A DNA stretch of 64,000 bases from Eupeodes corollae (lineage: Eukaryota > Arthropoda > Insecta > Diptera > Syrphidae): contig NC_079147.1 in NCBI RefSeq assembly GCF_945859685.1, positions 19,385,289-19,449,288 on the forward strand, read 5' to 3'. The position numbers and the translations under genes were made by a program. Numbering within the stretch: position 1 is the first letter of the stretch; every line of letters starts with the position of its first letter. Under the pieces are notes generated by a model, which ran no database searches, had not been told where the DNA came from, and saw only the letters and a list, made by a program, of their open reading frames with translations. Positions 36,401 to 46,478 of the stretch are shown piece after piece.

Positions 36401-39323
36401 ATTCGCTCTACATGACCCAGCCATCTAAGCCATTGGACTTTAATTCTGCTAAATACGTCAGTGTCGCTGTACAGCCCGTACAGTGCGTTGTTATATCTTC
36501 TCCTCCATTCTCCATCTATGCGTACGGGACCAAAAATCACCCAAAGAATTTTTCTTTCGAAGCATCCTAAGACGCTTTCATCTTTCTTTGAAAAGGTCCA
36601 GGCCTCAGCACCATAAATGAGAACCGGGATGATGAGTGTCTTATAGATGGTGATTTTAGATGCTCGAGAGAGGACTTTACTTCTCAACTGCCTTCTAAGT
36701 CCAAAGAAGGAGCGATTTGCAAGAGTTATTCTTCGTTTGATTTCAGCGCTGGTGTCGTTGTCTGTGTTTAGAGCGGTGCTAGGTAGACAAAGTCCTCGAA
36801 GTTATAGCTGTCCATGGTGACGTTTTGTCCAAGACGTCGTTGTTAAATGTCCTTTTTTGATGACAGCATATACTTGGTCTTGTCCTCATTAAACCCATCT
36901 TCTTCGCTTCGGTCGCAATGCTCAAAAACGCTCCACTGACATCACGCTTTGATCTTCCAATTATGTCAATATCATCTGCGTATCCGAGTAATTGGGTGGA
37001 CCTTTGGAAGATTGTGCCTCTAGTGTTGACGGTTGAGTTTTGCACAATTCTTTCCAGAACGATATTGAAGAAGACGCATGACAGTGCATCGCCTTGTCTA
37101 AAACTTTTTTGGCATCAAATGCATCGGTGAGATCTTTCCAGATCTTGATAGAGCACCGTTCATTCTCCATCGTAATTCTGCACAAACGGATAAGTTTGAC
37201 AGGGTTGCCAAAATTAGACATTGCTCGGTAGAGCTCTTCCCTATGGATGATGTCATACGCGGCTTTAAAATCGATAAAAAGATGGTGGGTATCGATTTGA
37301 AGCTCCTGGATTTTTTCCAAGATCTGGCGTAGTGTGAATATTTGTTCGATAGTGGACTTTCTTGGTCTGAAGCCACACTGATAAGGACCTATCAGGTTGT
37401 TGACAAACGTCTTCAGACATTCACATAATACGGCAGAAAGGATCTTATATGCAATGTTTAGGAGACTGATGCCTCTGTAGTTGGCGCAATTTAGAAGGTG
37501 TCCTTTTTTATGATTGGGCCAACTATGCTGAGATTCCACTAATTGGGCATGCTTTCTTCCGACCATATTTTGCAGCTGAGTTGGTGCATGCTCCCTACCA
37601 AGTCATCGCCTGCTGCTTTAAATAGTTCACTTCGTCTAGGTCGGGTAGGCGGAATTGTTGATCTGCGCCGCCTAAGTTGAGTGGTTCTATCTCCCTTACA
37701 GCGGAATTCGGTTCGTCATCGCCGTTATATAGTTTAGAGAATTGGTCTTTCCATATTCTCAACATAGACTGCTGGTCGTCTTCGATGTTCCCCTGATCGT
37801 CCTTACAGGCTTCGGTTCGTGGTTCGTGATGATTTTTTTTATAGAAATAAAAATCCTGAAATTCCTTCTAAATTTGAAACGTATGTACTTTTGAAATGTC
37901 AGTTCAATAATCTTACTTTCTTCAAAAGAATGTAAAGATTAGTTTCGGTAAGATAAACGATACTATCCGGCAAGAATTAATAGCAAACTGTGGGGCAAGG
38001 GAATTGGCTTTACCAATCGAGCTTACAAAAGGATAGTCGTTGGAAACAATGACGTAGTGTTGCAAACATTTTTTACAAATGACCAGACATTTTTACTATC
38101 TTTGAGACATTGTAGTATTTTTGCCGAATTTAATGCGTCGACTATGTCCGTCTTTCTGGCTGATTTCATCTTATTTTCAGTATTCCTCAGTGAGGTTGGC
38201 TTTGTAAATCCGAAAACTAAATGAAAGAATTAAGTATGAAATCATATCTGCGCTAAAATCCACCAAGAATTGAATACATCGCCCATTACAACGATCTTAC
38301 TGTGCACAAAATGGAAAACAATTCTCTGGATAAATTCGTACAGCGCATCGAATTTGTTGGAAGTCGAATTACTTTGCAGACTTGGGCGGCCATAAATAAA
38401 AAAAGGTATGAATGATGCGCCTTTAAACCGTGAGTTTTAACCACATATAATTTAAATTTATATTGGTACCCGGACCATTTTGCGGTAGAGATCATAAGCA
38501 ACATCATTCCTTACATATACGGCTAAGTCATGCCTATAACGGTGAGGGTTAAACCCCGAATTATCGCTTAGCGCTAAAACAGATGGCCTGTTCAAAACAG
38601 TATTTGACTTGAATTCTGGGAGTGACTAAATATAGAAAGTACCAGCTTCGTAATGATTTTCCAGACAAGCTCAATTGAATATTTTAAATAACAACTTACA
38701 CTTTCTTGAATATACTGCAACAAGAATGGTGAAGCTCTTAGATTATCCACGGGAATATCAAAGAAACCCTGAATTTCCTTTTGATGCAAGTCCATTGTGA
38801 TTATGTGTGTGAGACCAGATTTGCACATCATCTTCAAAAAAAAAAACAAATATTTAAAGTTAATTTAAACCAAAAAACAATCATATTTAAAATCCACTCA
38901 CCTTGGCCAACAATTTAGTAACAATACAACCACGTTTCCTCATTTTACATTGCTTTGAATATGGCAAATATGGAATTACACCAACAACAGAACGAGCCGA
39001 TGAAGTCTTACAAGCATAAGCCATAATAAGCAATTCCATGATGTTATTATTCGCATCCCTTTTAAAACAAAAAAAGCAAAGTTAATAAAAGTATTAGAAA
39101 TAATTTATAGTTTTTCAAAAACTGACTTAGTTCCAGTTTGAATGATGTATATATCTTTACCACGAACAGAATCACCAATTTCAACCATAGTCTCACGATT
39201 TGTCTTATGGAAAACTGAACAACCACCACTCTTCAATCCCATTCGATCGGCAACCATATTTGCCAAATCAGGATGTGAATTGCCATGGATAATGACAATT
39301 TCTGATGCTGATGATGCCTCCAT
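21486..39323 (-). CDS. PRPSAP: Phosphoribosyl-pyrophosphate synthetase-associated protein (PRPSAP family), 7 coding exons
   Basis: Coding exons in order: 39323-39127, 39058-38902, 38831-38700, 35011-34845, 27840-27726, 21863-21717, 21644-21486; all introns GT-AG, phases agree, 1074 bp, 357 aa. The product belongs to the PRPP synthetase family but is the associated, regulatory type. PRPSAP proteins are known to bind PRPP synthetase and restrain it, so the expected role is control of PRPP supply for nucleotide synthesis in the cytosol. Diagnostic points: MELLIMAYACKTSSA, SKQCKMRKRGCIVTK, HIITMDLHQKEIQGFF near residues 127-142, and a linker of about 35 residues around 206-240 (EVDGRYSPPPAR, then RQRTISVSVG) that catalytic synthetases lack. 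The ribose-phosphate loop reads VDDLIDDVQS, without the Thr-rich TCGT of active enzymes. It ends SYLFRNVTLED. The start is the first ATG in exon 1, but the frame stays open upstream to the splice acceptor at 39363. Introns hold many TEs. Confidence 0.95.
22785..23068 (-). mobile_element. Jockey/CR1-like LINE fragment, 3' part of RT (split by mariner)
   Basis: 'cattgcacattcgcgttgta' and 'aaactgtttaaagtgtggaa' match 3440-3580 of the LINE at 3265-5210 in the same order. The similarity stops at the mariner insertion at 23069 and resumes after 24080. Confidence 0.7.
23071..24078 (+). mobile_element. mariner-type DNA transposon, 1008 bp, dead
   Basis: Terminal inverted repeats of about 27 bp starting CGAGGGTTGCTACTTAT (23071-23097 and complement at 24052-24078) with 2-3 mismatches, flanked by the TA duplication (23069-23070, 24079-24080). 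The plus strand encodes a mariner DD34D transposase in pieces from about 23228 to 24010: helix-turn-helix region (VTYREIE), KQQSTVW, NDNASSH and YSPDLAPND. The first catalytic block reads DHESW instead of GDESW. At least three stop codons are present (near 23355, 23527, 23675), there is a deletion between the second and third Asp blocks, and a frameshift near 23830. Ends well preserved, coding region not. It lies inside an older LINE. Confidence 0.9.
24081..24609 (-). mobile_element. Jockey/CR1-like LINE fragment, RT palm (continuation after mariner)
   Basis: 'gagaagggatgtgagt', 'gaacatgaaaagctta' and 'gagccctg.tgtaccccagcatttata' match 4130-4290 of the LINE at 3265-5210. The copy is more diverged and its reading frame is lost. 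Confidence 0.7.
24610..26512 (-). mobile_element. R1-like LINE fragment inserted in the older LINE
   Basis: Minus-strand translation, 5' to 3': RT segment ending PQSGVFSPLFWILVVNEIL and AYAEDVALLATG (about 26250-26420), thumb region (25897-26217: ELERRGTEEV, VAVEKT-like VEKTFMM), C-terminal GAPIWY, LPVCRTVSKEAMQVLAG (25628-25915), and further downstream LLTGHGPMNAFLHMKT (about 25440-25500). This order is that of R1-clade LINEs. The catalytic YADD reads YAED. Several frames and stops. Sequence below about 25150 is not recognised and may be its 3' UTR. Confidence 0.75.
26513..26840 (-). mobile_element. Jockey/CR1-like LINE fragment, N-terminal RT (after R1-like insertion)
   Basis: 'gaaatatcaaatgcaaaatt', 'cggtgagataaaccataaga' and 'gctcactaaaggagtattat' match 4440-4925 of the LINE at 3265-5210 in order. 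With 22785-23068 and 24081-24609 it forms one old element broken by two later insertions. Confidence 0.65.
26841..27725. other. Intron sequence, nothing recognised
   Basis: Part of the PRPSAP intron between 27726 and 21863. No named repeat identified. Confidence 0.4.
27841..28786. other. Intron sequence, nothing recognised
   Basis: Start of the 7.0-kb PRPSAP intron (27841-34844). AT-rich; no repeat or gene signature seen. Confidence 0.4.
28787..28900 (-). repeat. SINE-like repeat, 3' half (copy 2)
   Basis: On the minus strand it reads '...gccctagttc', then CGGACTGTTGCGCCACCC and 'aatttatttattt'. 'aaatttgagaaagcactttt' and 'cttgacaagaattact' are shared with copy 4 (53770-53810). The tRNA-like head is absent. 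Confidence 0.65.
29030..29200 (+). repeat. Dispersed repeat shared with 16490-16690
   Basis: See the partner entry. Same word order, diverged, non-coding. Confidence 0.4.
29844..30330 (+). repeat. Unclassified dispersed repeat, copy 3, interrupted by RTE copy B
   Basis: 'gggacttcatttgcagtcaa' and 'agtcgacttgacttggtagt' match the copies at 10347 and 10806. The repeat breaks at about 30330 and resumes at 33296 with 'cagatactagaaac', as copy 1 does near 10770. Confidence 0.6.
30331..33295 (+). mobile_element. RTE-type LINE, copy B
   Basis: Plus strand, same family as copy A. Endonuclease from about 30715 (CTWN-like RTWI at the start, IQEVRWDG at 30820, RDFNAKLGRED at 31146, IDSDHYLV near 31285). 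RT 31930-32665 (FIDFKAAYGII, YADDIDIIGRSKRDVSGAF), then the C-terminal region to RWLGHIERMD near 33105. Ends CCACCTTAAGTAAGTAA. Imperfect target duplication cagatattac / cagatactag at 30321 and 33296. Several internal deletions, for example within the endonuclease after 31180 and around the RT finger at 32130. Confidence 0.88.
33333..33668 (-). other. Open frame of 111 codons, unrecognised
   Basis: An AT-driven open frame in the PRPSAP intron, rich in Ile, Lys and Asn. No motif recognised and no splice context. Most likely chance or TE debris. Confidence 0.15.
33690..33975 (-). mobile_element. R1-like RT remnant
   Basis: Minus-strand translation near 33910-33975 reads WLLLVNQILNEFERRGLKVEAL, matching the segment just before the catalytic motif in R1-type RTs (compare FWILVVNEIL in the element at 24610-26512). 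The catalytic motif itself is lost. Short and broken. Confidence 0.45.
33976..34840. other. Intron sequence, mostly unrecognised
   Basis: Contains 'ttgacttaatttggtagtaa' at about 34180, a scrap of the unclassified repeat seen at 10.3 kb. Otherwise nothing named. Confidence 0.35.
35175..35340 (-). repeat. SINE-like repeat, diverged (copy 3)
   Basis: 'ttagtggcgcaacag' at 35200 is followed by 'gaaccattcacatgtcgac', 'gagtaaggtcaggaatggaa'. This is the same layout as copy 4 (ggtggcacaac ... caaccactcctgtgtgcgag ... gtcagagatggaag). Confidence 0.5.
35450..35613 (-). mobile_element. Jockey/CR1-like LINE fragment, RT C-terminal part
   Basis: Nearly identical on sight to 3676-3837 of the LINE at 3265-5210 ('aatgctctacgttcaagagg', 'caagctttggacgtat'). 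Probably the 3' portion of the same insertion whose 5' part lies at 37885-38600. Confidence 0.75.
35700..36370 (+). mobile_element. Non-LTR RT remnant of another lineage
   Basis: Plus-strand pieces: GCKLRLMLFALYTDDIEEI (35730-35785), NALQFLINRLADYCER (about 35855-35910), VNEYNYLGIK (about 36020), KVRKLERYFLKRTFKLPN (36240-36295). This is the palm-to-thumb region of a LINE RT unlike the other LINEs here. The catalytic motif position reads SYDEI. Stops and frameshifts throughout. Clade not assigned. Confidence 0.55.
36385..37830 (-). mobile_element. RTE-type LINE, copy C
   Basis: Minus-strand RT: 36961-37566 (YQCGFRPRKSTIEQ, FIDFKAAYDII) and 36779-37045 (GYADDIDIIGRSKRDV), then 36382-36687 (YGAEAWTFSKKDES, RWLGHVERMG). 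It lacks the 3' tail and the whole endonuclease; its 5' break lies near 37830. It sits between the two halves of a jockey/CR1-like LINE inside a PRPSAP intron. Confidence 0.85.
37885..38600 (-). mobile_element. Jockey/CR1-like LINE fragment, endonuclease and N-terminal RT
   Basis: 37885-38240 matches 4430-5160 of the LINE at 3265-5210 ('caataatcttactttctt', 'gagcttacaaaaggatagtc', 'cctcagtgaggttggctttg'). 38280-38600 translates on the minus strand, with frame changes, to endonuclease-like words (NSGFNPHRYRHDLAVYVRND near 38510-38570). It adds the endonuclease that the 3265-5210 copy lacks. Confidence 0.65.
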
Positions 39324-39363
39324 TTCGCCTCGATAGCGTTTTGGTGGACGGACACTTCCTAAT
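39324..39363 (-). other. PRPSAP: Upstream part of PRPSAP exon 1a: 5' UTR or alternative N-terminal coding
   Basis: The acceptor TTTTACAG precedes 39363. The 40 bases to the first ATG are open in the PRPSAP frame and would encode LGSVRPPKRYRGE if an upstream exon supplied a start. An upstream exon therefore exists; it was not located with confidence. Confidence 0.6.
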
Positions 39364-41489
39364 CTGTAAAATAAATATTAATTACATAAATAAACTTTGA
39401 ATAGTTAAAATTTAATTAAATGTTAAGTCAATAGAAAAAGAAAACGCCAAGAAAATCTATGGAACTAGCATTTTTTTGTTTTAAAGCGGAACAAGTAAAT
39501 TATTCTTCCCGGGATATAAGCTATAAAACCCAGGTGGAAGTATAGGCAAATATAAGTGCTCTAATATTATAAGCTTTTTATTGTATATACAAGTTTTAAA
39601 TTCTGTTAGTGGCGGGGAAAGGGTAACTAGGAACGAAAGCTAATTCTTTGTTTTTATTTTTTTTAAGACGTTTGCTATTCTGGGGGTGTATGAAGAGCGT
39701 TGTTTTTTAAAAACGGTTGAACTTATGGAAGCAGCAATGAAAGTCTAAAGTGATGGATGAAACTTTATCTTATGAATATACGTTTCAGTTTTTTTCTTAA
39801 GCTAGGTAATGTAGTATCCGTTAAGTGATCGGGAAGTGCGAAGAACTCTCATGCCATATGCCTTAAAACTTCTTTTCATCTGCATTACCTCTTGCGTGGA
39901 ATTGAAGTCATATCATGCAAATTGCTTCTAAAATTTGGCTTTAGGATTCGGCATAAAACTTTAGGTACCCGCATTCCTGATATTGCTCGAAAAGTAATAG
40001 TTAAGATGTGTAAGTTAATCGATTCTTTTTTTCACAAAGGAAATATATTTCATTTATAGATAGTACGTATAAGGGCCTCTCTCATAAGGATAAGGAGACA
40101 ATATTTATACAAGACATTAGTCATTTCAGTCCTGCTGTAAGCGAAACGCATGGATCTTGCTCAGGTATTAGTAACGACTCCGTCATTTTTGTCAAAATTG
40201 GTGAGACACTGCCGTAGAGAGCGACGCGAAGATGGTACTTTCCAGGGTAGACAGACAAATTGGATAAAAAAGGATATTTACATCATCCCTGTCAAACTGT
40301 AGCATTGTTTTATAAGCCACTCAAACAAATTAATGGTGAAATTCATCAAAGTTTCAGCAATGAAAATCTAATTGAGAACACAAACAACAGATGGGCAGTT
40401 CTTGAAAATTATTGGGTTTTGGAGAATCGTTGGATATATGTTTTAAAGGAGAAAATGAGGTAACTTTTACGACTAAGCAAGCCTAAGCTTCTTATCGCTA
40501 TAAGTTAGTATCTGAAGGGGTCATAGTTCGATAGGTACACACATGAAAAGAAAAGTATCGGATGATTTGATTTATGTAGATCATGTGAAGATGAAAAGAC
40601 CAAGTTAAACACTCTCCACTTTTTTGGGGAAACGTCTCAATTTTGCAACTAAAAGAAATTCTGAGATTCTCTATAAATCCTGATCATTTCCTGGGGAGCA
40701 TAATAGATCCATCGAGATCAACGTGAGATACTTCTCTGACAATACTGATGCATCACCCAGAAGATGAAGGTGATTTTTTGTTATGCGTTTATTGAAGTTG
40801 TACCAAGAAGAAGGATTTGCCAAAAATCTGAATGGTTGGAACACTGCAGGCGTCTAGGCAGAGTCAGAAGTGGCTGTAAGGGCTTGTTGGTTAAGGCCGC
40901 AGTTAACTCAAAAGGTTTGAAGCACCATTTAAGTATCATGAAGAGTTTTTCAATAAGAAGTTTTATTTTGAATAAGGCAGCTGTTGGGACAAGTGTGCGT
41001 CGCTCAAGAATGTAGCTGGTGTAGACAGTAGTCTTGCCCAGGTTTTCGATTTCTAGTCGACCTTTGGAATTAGGCATGCTAAAAACTACATTACAACGTA
41101 TTTTACAAAAAGACTGTTGGTACCAGATATGAAACGACCATTGGAAATACGAGTTGTATAGTTTATATCCTTTTATCTCTGTCACAGTATTATATTCACA
41201 TCTTTGTCACACAAAGATCTTTCTTATTTTTGAACTATTGTTTTTCTTTTGTTTATTCTGTTTTTAATAAAACTACTGGCTGGACGTGCCATTTTTATAA
41301 CGTTTAACTTGTTGCATTTTATTTTCTGAAAGTTATAGACTTTAAATTAAATTCCAACAAAGACTTAGGATAAGTCACTGTTTGGCGTGATATTTTGGGC
41401 AATGGATATTATTGAGCCTCACTTGTTCGAAATTTTAGTAAGAAAAGTAGTCATTTGGTAAGATGCTATCGATGCTGGACCCGCTCCAG
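39364..41489. other. Probable PRPSAP 5' intron, largely unrecognised
   Basis: Contains weak traces of an RTE-like 3' region (listed separately, 40830-40945). No other gene or repeat assigned. Confidence 0.4.
40830..40945 (+). mobile_element. Possible RTE-like 3' end remnant
   Basis: 'tggttggaacactgcaggcg...cagaagtggctgtaagggct...caaaaggtttgaagcacc' resembles the layout of an RTE C-terminus (W-rich, arginine-rich, then stop). Similarity is weak and from a different subfamily than copies A-F. Confidence 0.25.
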
Positions 41490-42290
41490 CATCATGGATG
41501 TCCGAACTTTCCGAAGAGCTACAATCGATTCGGACCACTATCTCGTTGTACCCAAGGTTGAACTTTGGGTTTGCATACCAAAGGCAAAATAGGGAGAAGA
41601 TACAACAAGAGATCGCTAAACCCTTCGCCGACCAATTCATTAGTAACCTCTTTTAAAGTTGTTTCCGTTTGTGGCAGGATAGTATATCAGTAAAGACGAC
41701 GAAAACCAACAATTCAGTCTTCCCGACTAAGACGAAGGAAGGAATGCCATATGAAGCTGAAGAGCACTTCAAAGTAGCTGGAGATAATTTGATTAGGAGC
41801 ATGTACCAATTTATCTGTAAACTATAGTCGGAATGGAGCATTTTCAATGAATAGAACCTCATTATTGTTTCCCCGAAACTGAGAACAGGAGACTATCTTA
41901 ACTGCACCAACTATAGGGGCATCAGTCTCCTTAACATCGCTTACAATATCATCTTTGCGTAATATGTGAACGTTTAAAGCCAACCGTCAACAACCTGATG
42001 ATATGTCTTTTTCAATGTGGTTTAAGACCAAGAACGTCTACTGTCAATCAATTATTCACACTATAGCAGTTCCTAGATAAAATCCAAGAACATCCAACTG
42101 CCTGCAACCATCTCTTCATCGATTTCAATAGCATATGACAGCATCTAAAGGGAAGAACTGTATAGATCCATGTCTAGTTTTGGCATCTCTGGAGACTGAA
42201 GACATCTACCTTGGGACCAAACTAGATGGAGAAGTTTGTTGGGTGAGGCCCTAGTTCACACAGGACTATAGCGACATCTTAAGGAAGTAA
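41490..42290 (+). mobile_element. RTE-type LINE, copy D, strongly decayed
   Basis: Words along the RTE order can be followed: 'gattcggaccactatctcgt' (endonuclease SDHY), 'taggagcatgtaccaattta', 'tatcttaactgcaccaacta', 'ggggcatcagtctccttaac', 'catcgatttcaatagc', and the end 'gaggccctagttcacacagg'. Its 3' end matches copy E rather than A/B/F, so at least two RTE subfamilies are present. Confidence 0.8.
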
Positions 42291-44755
42291 GAAAGTCATC
42301 ATTTGGTCATGAAATCTGGGGATTTAAGTCCTTTTTCTTTGGTTACACATATTTACACCAGTTCTCCATCATAATCCACTCAAAACCTTAAAGTTGTAAT
42401 TCGTGACCTTATTGAGATCATTCAGCCCCAAAATTCCTTGGCTTGATATTGTTATCATTTTTGATTTTATACCTTCCTCTTTAAAACCATTGATTTCTTG
42501 AAACAAATACTCTATGGAAGATATCTGGGAATTAAAATGATGGGTATTTCATGTCCAATATTAAATATTTACCTGAGTGCCATATGAACTTGTCCGATTG
42601 ACTAAGGGTATAGGGTTAAGTTACCAATATAGAATTCGATATCAACTAAAACAGATGATTATTATAATAAAAAGAAAAGGCTTTTCTTCTATAGAAAGTC
42701 TGTTGACTATTGCAAAACCAATAACACCAACTACAAATTTAAATCGATACTTTTTTGAAGTAAATTAAAAGAGAATTTATTTATCCCATAAAATTATATG
42801 TTGGGTAGAGGTACAGACCGAAAACCATAAATGTAATTTTATGGTAAACAAACTGAATTCTATTGATACGCACAAGGGTCACGGAATTTCCTACGTTACA
42901 TCAAACTTTCACTCTACATTTTCTTAAGGTGGGTAAGGTACCTACTTATATGAATATGTGTTTTTCACTTCCTGTTCACTATACAAGAGCGTCTATATGC
43001 CCGTTACCGTAATCACTGCATAAAGTTCGCAATTAATTGATTTTCATTGCAGGAATTTGCATTATTTACCTATCTGAGACTTTTTCCTATTTGCTCTAGT
43101 GAACTAAATAAGTTTTGCTATAGGTATTGTTTTATATGGCAACCATAAAAGATGTGTAATTTTATCGATCAAACACATCGAATGTTGGGAATTTCATTTT
43201 TAAATCGTATAGTTTCTTTAAAGTTGTTGTCCTAAACTCAAAAGTGTGGGTATATATGTTTAAATCAATCTATTTGAAATGCAAATAAGAAATTCTAAAG
43301 AGTTGTAAGCAAATAAAAATGCAACCAAAACTAACTAAGGACAAAAGTTAAAAGAAAATATAAAATAAGGAACCAAAAAGATTTAAATTTACGATATCCT
43401 TTGAACAAAAATGTACCATAGAATGTAGACTTTATTGGAAAGTGTTTAGCCTGCGTGTGATTGTACAACTTTAAAGTATTCTTAAGTCAGTCGTAAATTT
43501 CAAAAACAAACCTCTGGAGTTTAGCACGGAATACAAAAGAAGACGACAAACACACCGTATACTTGAATCCTTGTAGGGTGAAATTCCTTGAAAAACAACA
43601 AGAACTAGAAGAAGAAACTGTGCGTCAAAATGGATGAAAGGAAGTAGATTGAAGGAAAATTTACTTTATAGAGAGATTGTTGGAAATAGATTGTCAGGCA
43701 ACATGCAGTAGAACCAGAAACAAGCAAGAGGATGGGTGATTCAGGTAAGAAAGTATGACCAGTAGGTTTTAAGGATTTCATAGAAACTTTCTTATCAAAG
43801 GTTTTTTTTTTTAATTTAAATTCAAAGAAGCTACAAGTTTGACTAAGAATAAAGTTGTTGATATTCTATTATGTATGACGGTCTTTGTGGTTTATATGCA
43901 AAAGTTTAATAATACTAAGCCCAAACGCAATTATTAAAAAGTTTGATTTGAAGTGAAGTACTATCTATGGATAATGTTTTGCAAGGAAATTAGCTTTAAT
44001 AAACCCGAAACTACAATTTTAGACAAAACGTTGTTAGAAAAATTTAGTTTGATGCCCAGTTTATTAGATCAAGTTAATTCCAAAGTTAAGCATAATCTCG
44101 AGTTTGCTCTGCGTTCAATCAGTTTGAGATCTTAATTTAATTAAAACAAAATTTGCTGCTGATTCTGAATTCAGCGCAGGAATTTTTTATTTAGTATTGA
44201 TGAAGAACTCGATAACTTATTAAATTTGGGTATTTAGTTTGGCAGTGTCACTAAAAATATGAATGAAACATAAAAATGGGCATTATTGATGCAACTAAAA
44301 AGCTATAGATAAACAAGTTGTTTACAAAAAGACGGACCAATTTTTAAATTGTGAGAACCAAAACTATTGGTTCAGCTGTTCTGTCAGATATCCACATATA
44401 CCAACAATTCTTAGATACCCTTCGAATCCTTTAAGTAAAACACTAACAAGAAGGTATTCGGATGGCTTATCGTTATGAGACCGATCGCAGCAATCATTTT
44501 TTTGATTTGGATACAAAATAGTTAAACGAATATTTGTATATAATAAAAACTCAAATAATAGCTCCAAAATGACATCTAATCACAGTTTAAAAGCAAACCA
44601 TATAGCATGAGTTTCAGCCATGAACAATAAAGACATTATTTAGACAAGAACAGTCATTGTAGCATAGCCGTTGCTTTAGAACTTTTGCCACAATAAAGAC
44701 TTATTTGTATTAAAGAAAGGTTCTGTTTAAAATTCTTTACAAAAACGGTGAATGG
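42291..44755. other. Unrecognised sequence
   Basis: No gene found. The stretch 44140-44330 ('gctgctgattctgaattcag', 'gggcattattgatgcaacta') resembles 47940-48060 slightly, suggesting it belongs to the same old repeat as the duplicated block that follows. Confidence 0.35.
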
Positions 44756-45760
44756 TTTAAGAAACTAAAGCAATTTTAGGCCGTCGTCGTCGTGAGTGAA
44801 GTTCCTTCTTGGACTTTGTTGTCCGAGTGGACAAATTCGAACTGTTAGTCATTTTAAATTATAAACCCTTTCCGTCGCTCAAAAAAACTGATTTAAAGTT
44901 ACTGTTCACGAAATCTCATTTATTTATTTATCGATTTTTCATTGACCTTTGGAAGTAGGTACAAAAACTTTATCCGGTCGATCATCAGAAACTTTATATC
45001 TTCGCTAATTCGGTCCTTGAAATTCATCAATATTCAGGTTTTCTTCGAAGAATTATCTTTAGCTTTGATCATGAGGTTCATTTTGAGTCTCGTTTTTACC
45101 TCAGAGGCTACTTTAATAACCAGAAGTGGACGAAGTTCCAACGAGTCGGCGATACGTGCAAATCAAGCAACGAAACAATCACAACTTTTAAATGGCCGTA
45201 TTATTTCGCCAAGAAATGATCACAATTCGTTCTTGGAATGTTGTGATTTAATAGTTTCAGACTTTTTTCTTAGCGGTCATGTCAAAGATAAAGTTTATGA
45301 TAATGATTCGCAATTCATAAAATTTGGATTGATTTGTAAAGTTAGCGAAGAAAGTTTCATGGAAAGGATATCGTGGTGCTGAATTTAACATGTGAGCGAT
45401 GGCCTTTGTTTGAGGTACTTAGTCTTTAGTTCATATTAATTAAAACATTTTTCAACCGTCATTGCGTTTCGAATCCTGACCAAGCAGCTTAGCGAGGCGA
45501 TGCACTACACACCGCGCCACCCCAGCTGAATTATTGTGGTCCTCTCAATTGAATTTACATACTAGCATTTTTATTAGTTTTGTTGTTGTAAAATCGGGTT
45601 CTTTCTCTAATCTTTTCCTTTTGTCGTACTGCAAACGTAGTCCATTTGGCTGGTATAGTTTTTCAACATAGGTGGGATACATTTCTCTTTTACAATGAAA
45701 TAAACTTCCAATAATTTCTCTTTAAAATAAATAAAAGCTCTATCGGAGAATATTCTGAGT
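44756..45760 (+). mobile_element. Tc-like transposon remnant, copy 1 (contains a tRNA-like insertion)
   Basis: Plus-strand pieces: DHEVHFESRFYLRGY (about 45068-45112, first catalytic block), CCDLIVSDFFLSGHVKDKVYD (about 45238-45302, third acidic block) and a C-terminal GGIHFS near 45671. The part between first and third blocks is mostly deleted. The same layout recurs at 46985-47700. A tRNA-like sequence sits at 45457-45528. Confidence 0.6.
45457..45528 (-). repeat. tRNA-like sequence (SINE head candidate, family 2)
   Basis: The minus strand reads GGGGTGGCGCGGTGTGTAGT followed by GCATCGCC and later GGTCAGGATTCGAAACGC, in the right order and spacing for A and B boxes of a tRNA-type Pol III promoter. 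Not a functional tRNA: no clear acceptor stem. A different head from the one at 46479. Confidence 0.45.
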
Positions 45761-45929
45761 CGAAACCATCAAAAATCCCAAAGGAGGTAATAAATAGCCT
45801 TAAAGATTTTTCGAGGCATATTTGAGAAAGTGAAGTTGTCCCAAAAAATGTGCCCTAATTCAGGGCTTAACAATTTTTATTCCTATTTCTCATATTAAAT
45901 GAATTCTTTAAGCTGATTGTACCATGGTA

Positions 45930-46450
45930 CGTCTAACATTCGAACAAGACCCGCAGAAAGTGAGATCAATTATAACGAACTTGATTTCTTTACTTGTGGC
46001 GTTGCAGTTCACAAAGGTTACATTGATACAGCGTTAGGTTAAATAAACGACATGACAGGCGAACTTAGTTCTAGAAAAGTACGTAATCATCGAACATAAA
46101 AATATAAAATAGCGATCTAATATACATATATATGAATGACATTAAGACCAAATCATTCCTTTACTATGAAGTTGGTACTAAAACGATGGCATTGAATATC
46201 AACTTTGACGTTCTTGAGGTAACAAGTTAAGTGGTGTCTTGATCGAGTGTCTATGGCCCGCTTAAGAAAAACCAATGGAAAACGGTACTATCCTCAAACA
46301 TCTTTTACGGTATTGACATTGACTCTAGCACCAAAAGCATGCCATGCTTTTAAATTTAGATCCCCAATTTGTCCATGAGTTGACCCTCGGAGGTCTTGCC
46401 CACTCTTACATCCGCCATACACCAACATGGCTTCTGAAATCTCTGGGCAT
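45930..46450 (+). repeat. Duplicated block, proximal copy
   Basis: 'gacccgcagaaagtgagatc', 'cgttaggttaaataaacgac', 'tgaagttggtactaaaacga', 'gatcgagtgtctatggcccg' and 'tttgtccatgagttgaccct' recur in the same order at 48860-49410. Non-coding or decayed; element type unknown. Confidence 0.6.
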
Positions 46451-46478
46451 TTTTTGCTTGCTAAAATTCTTACAAGTA

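Noticed and set aside
21486..39323. Annotating the minus-strand gene as catalytic PRPP synthetase (PRPS)
   Set aside because: HQKEIQGFF, the 35-residue linker and VDDLIDDVQS in place of the Thr-containing loop fit the associated-protein branch better.
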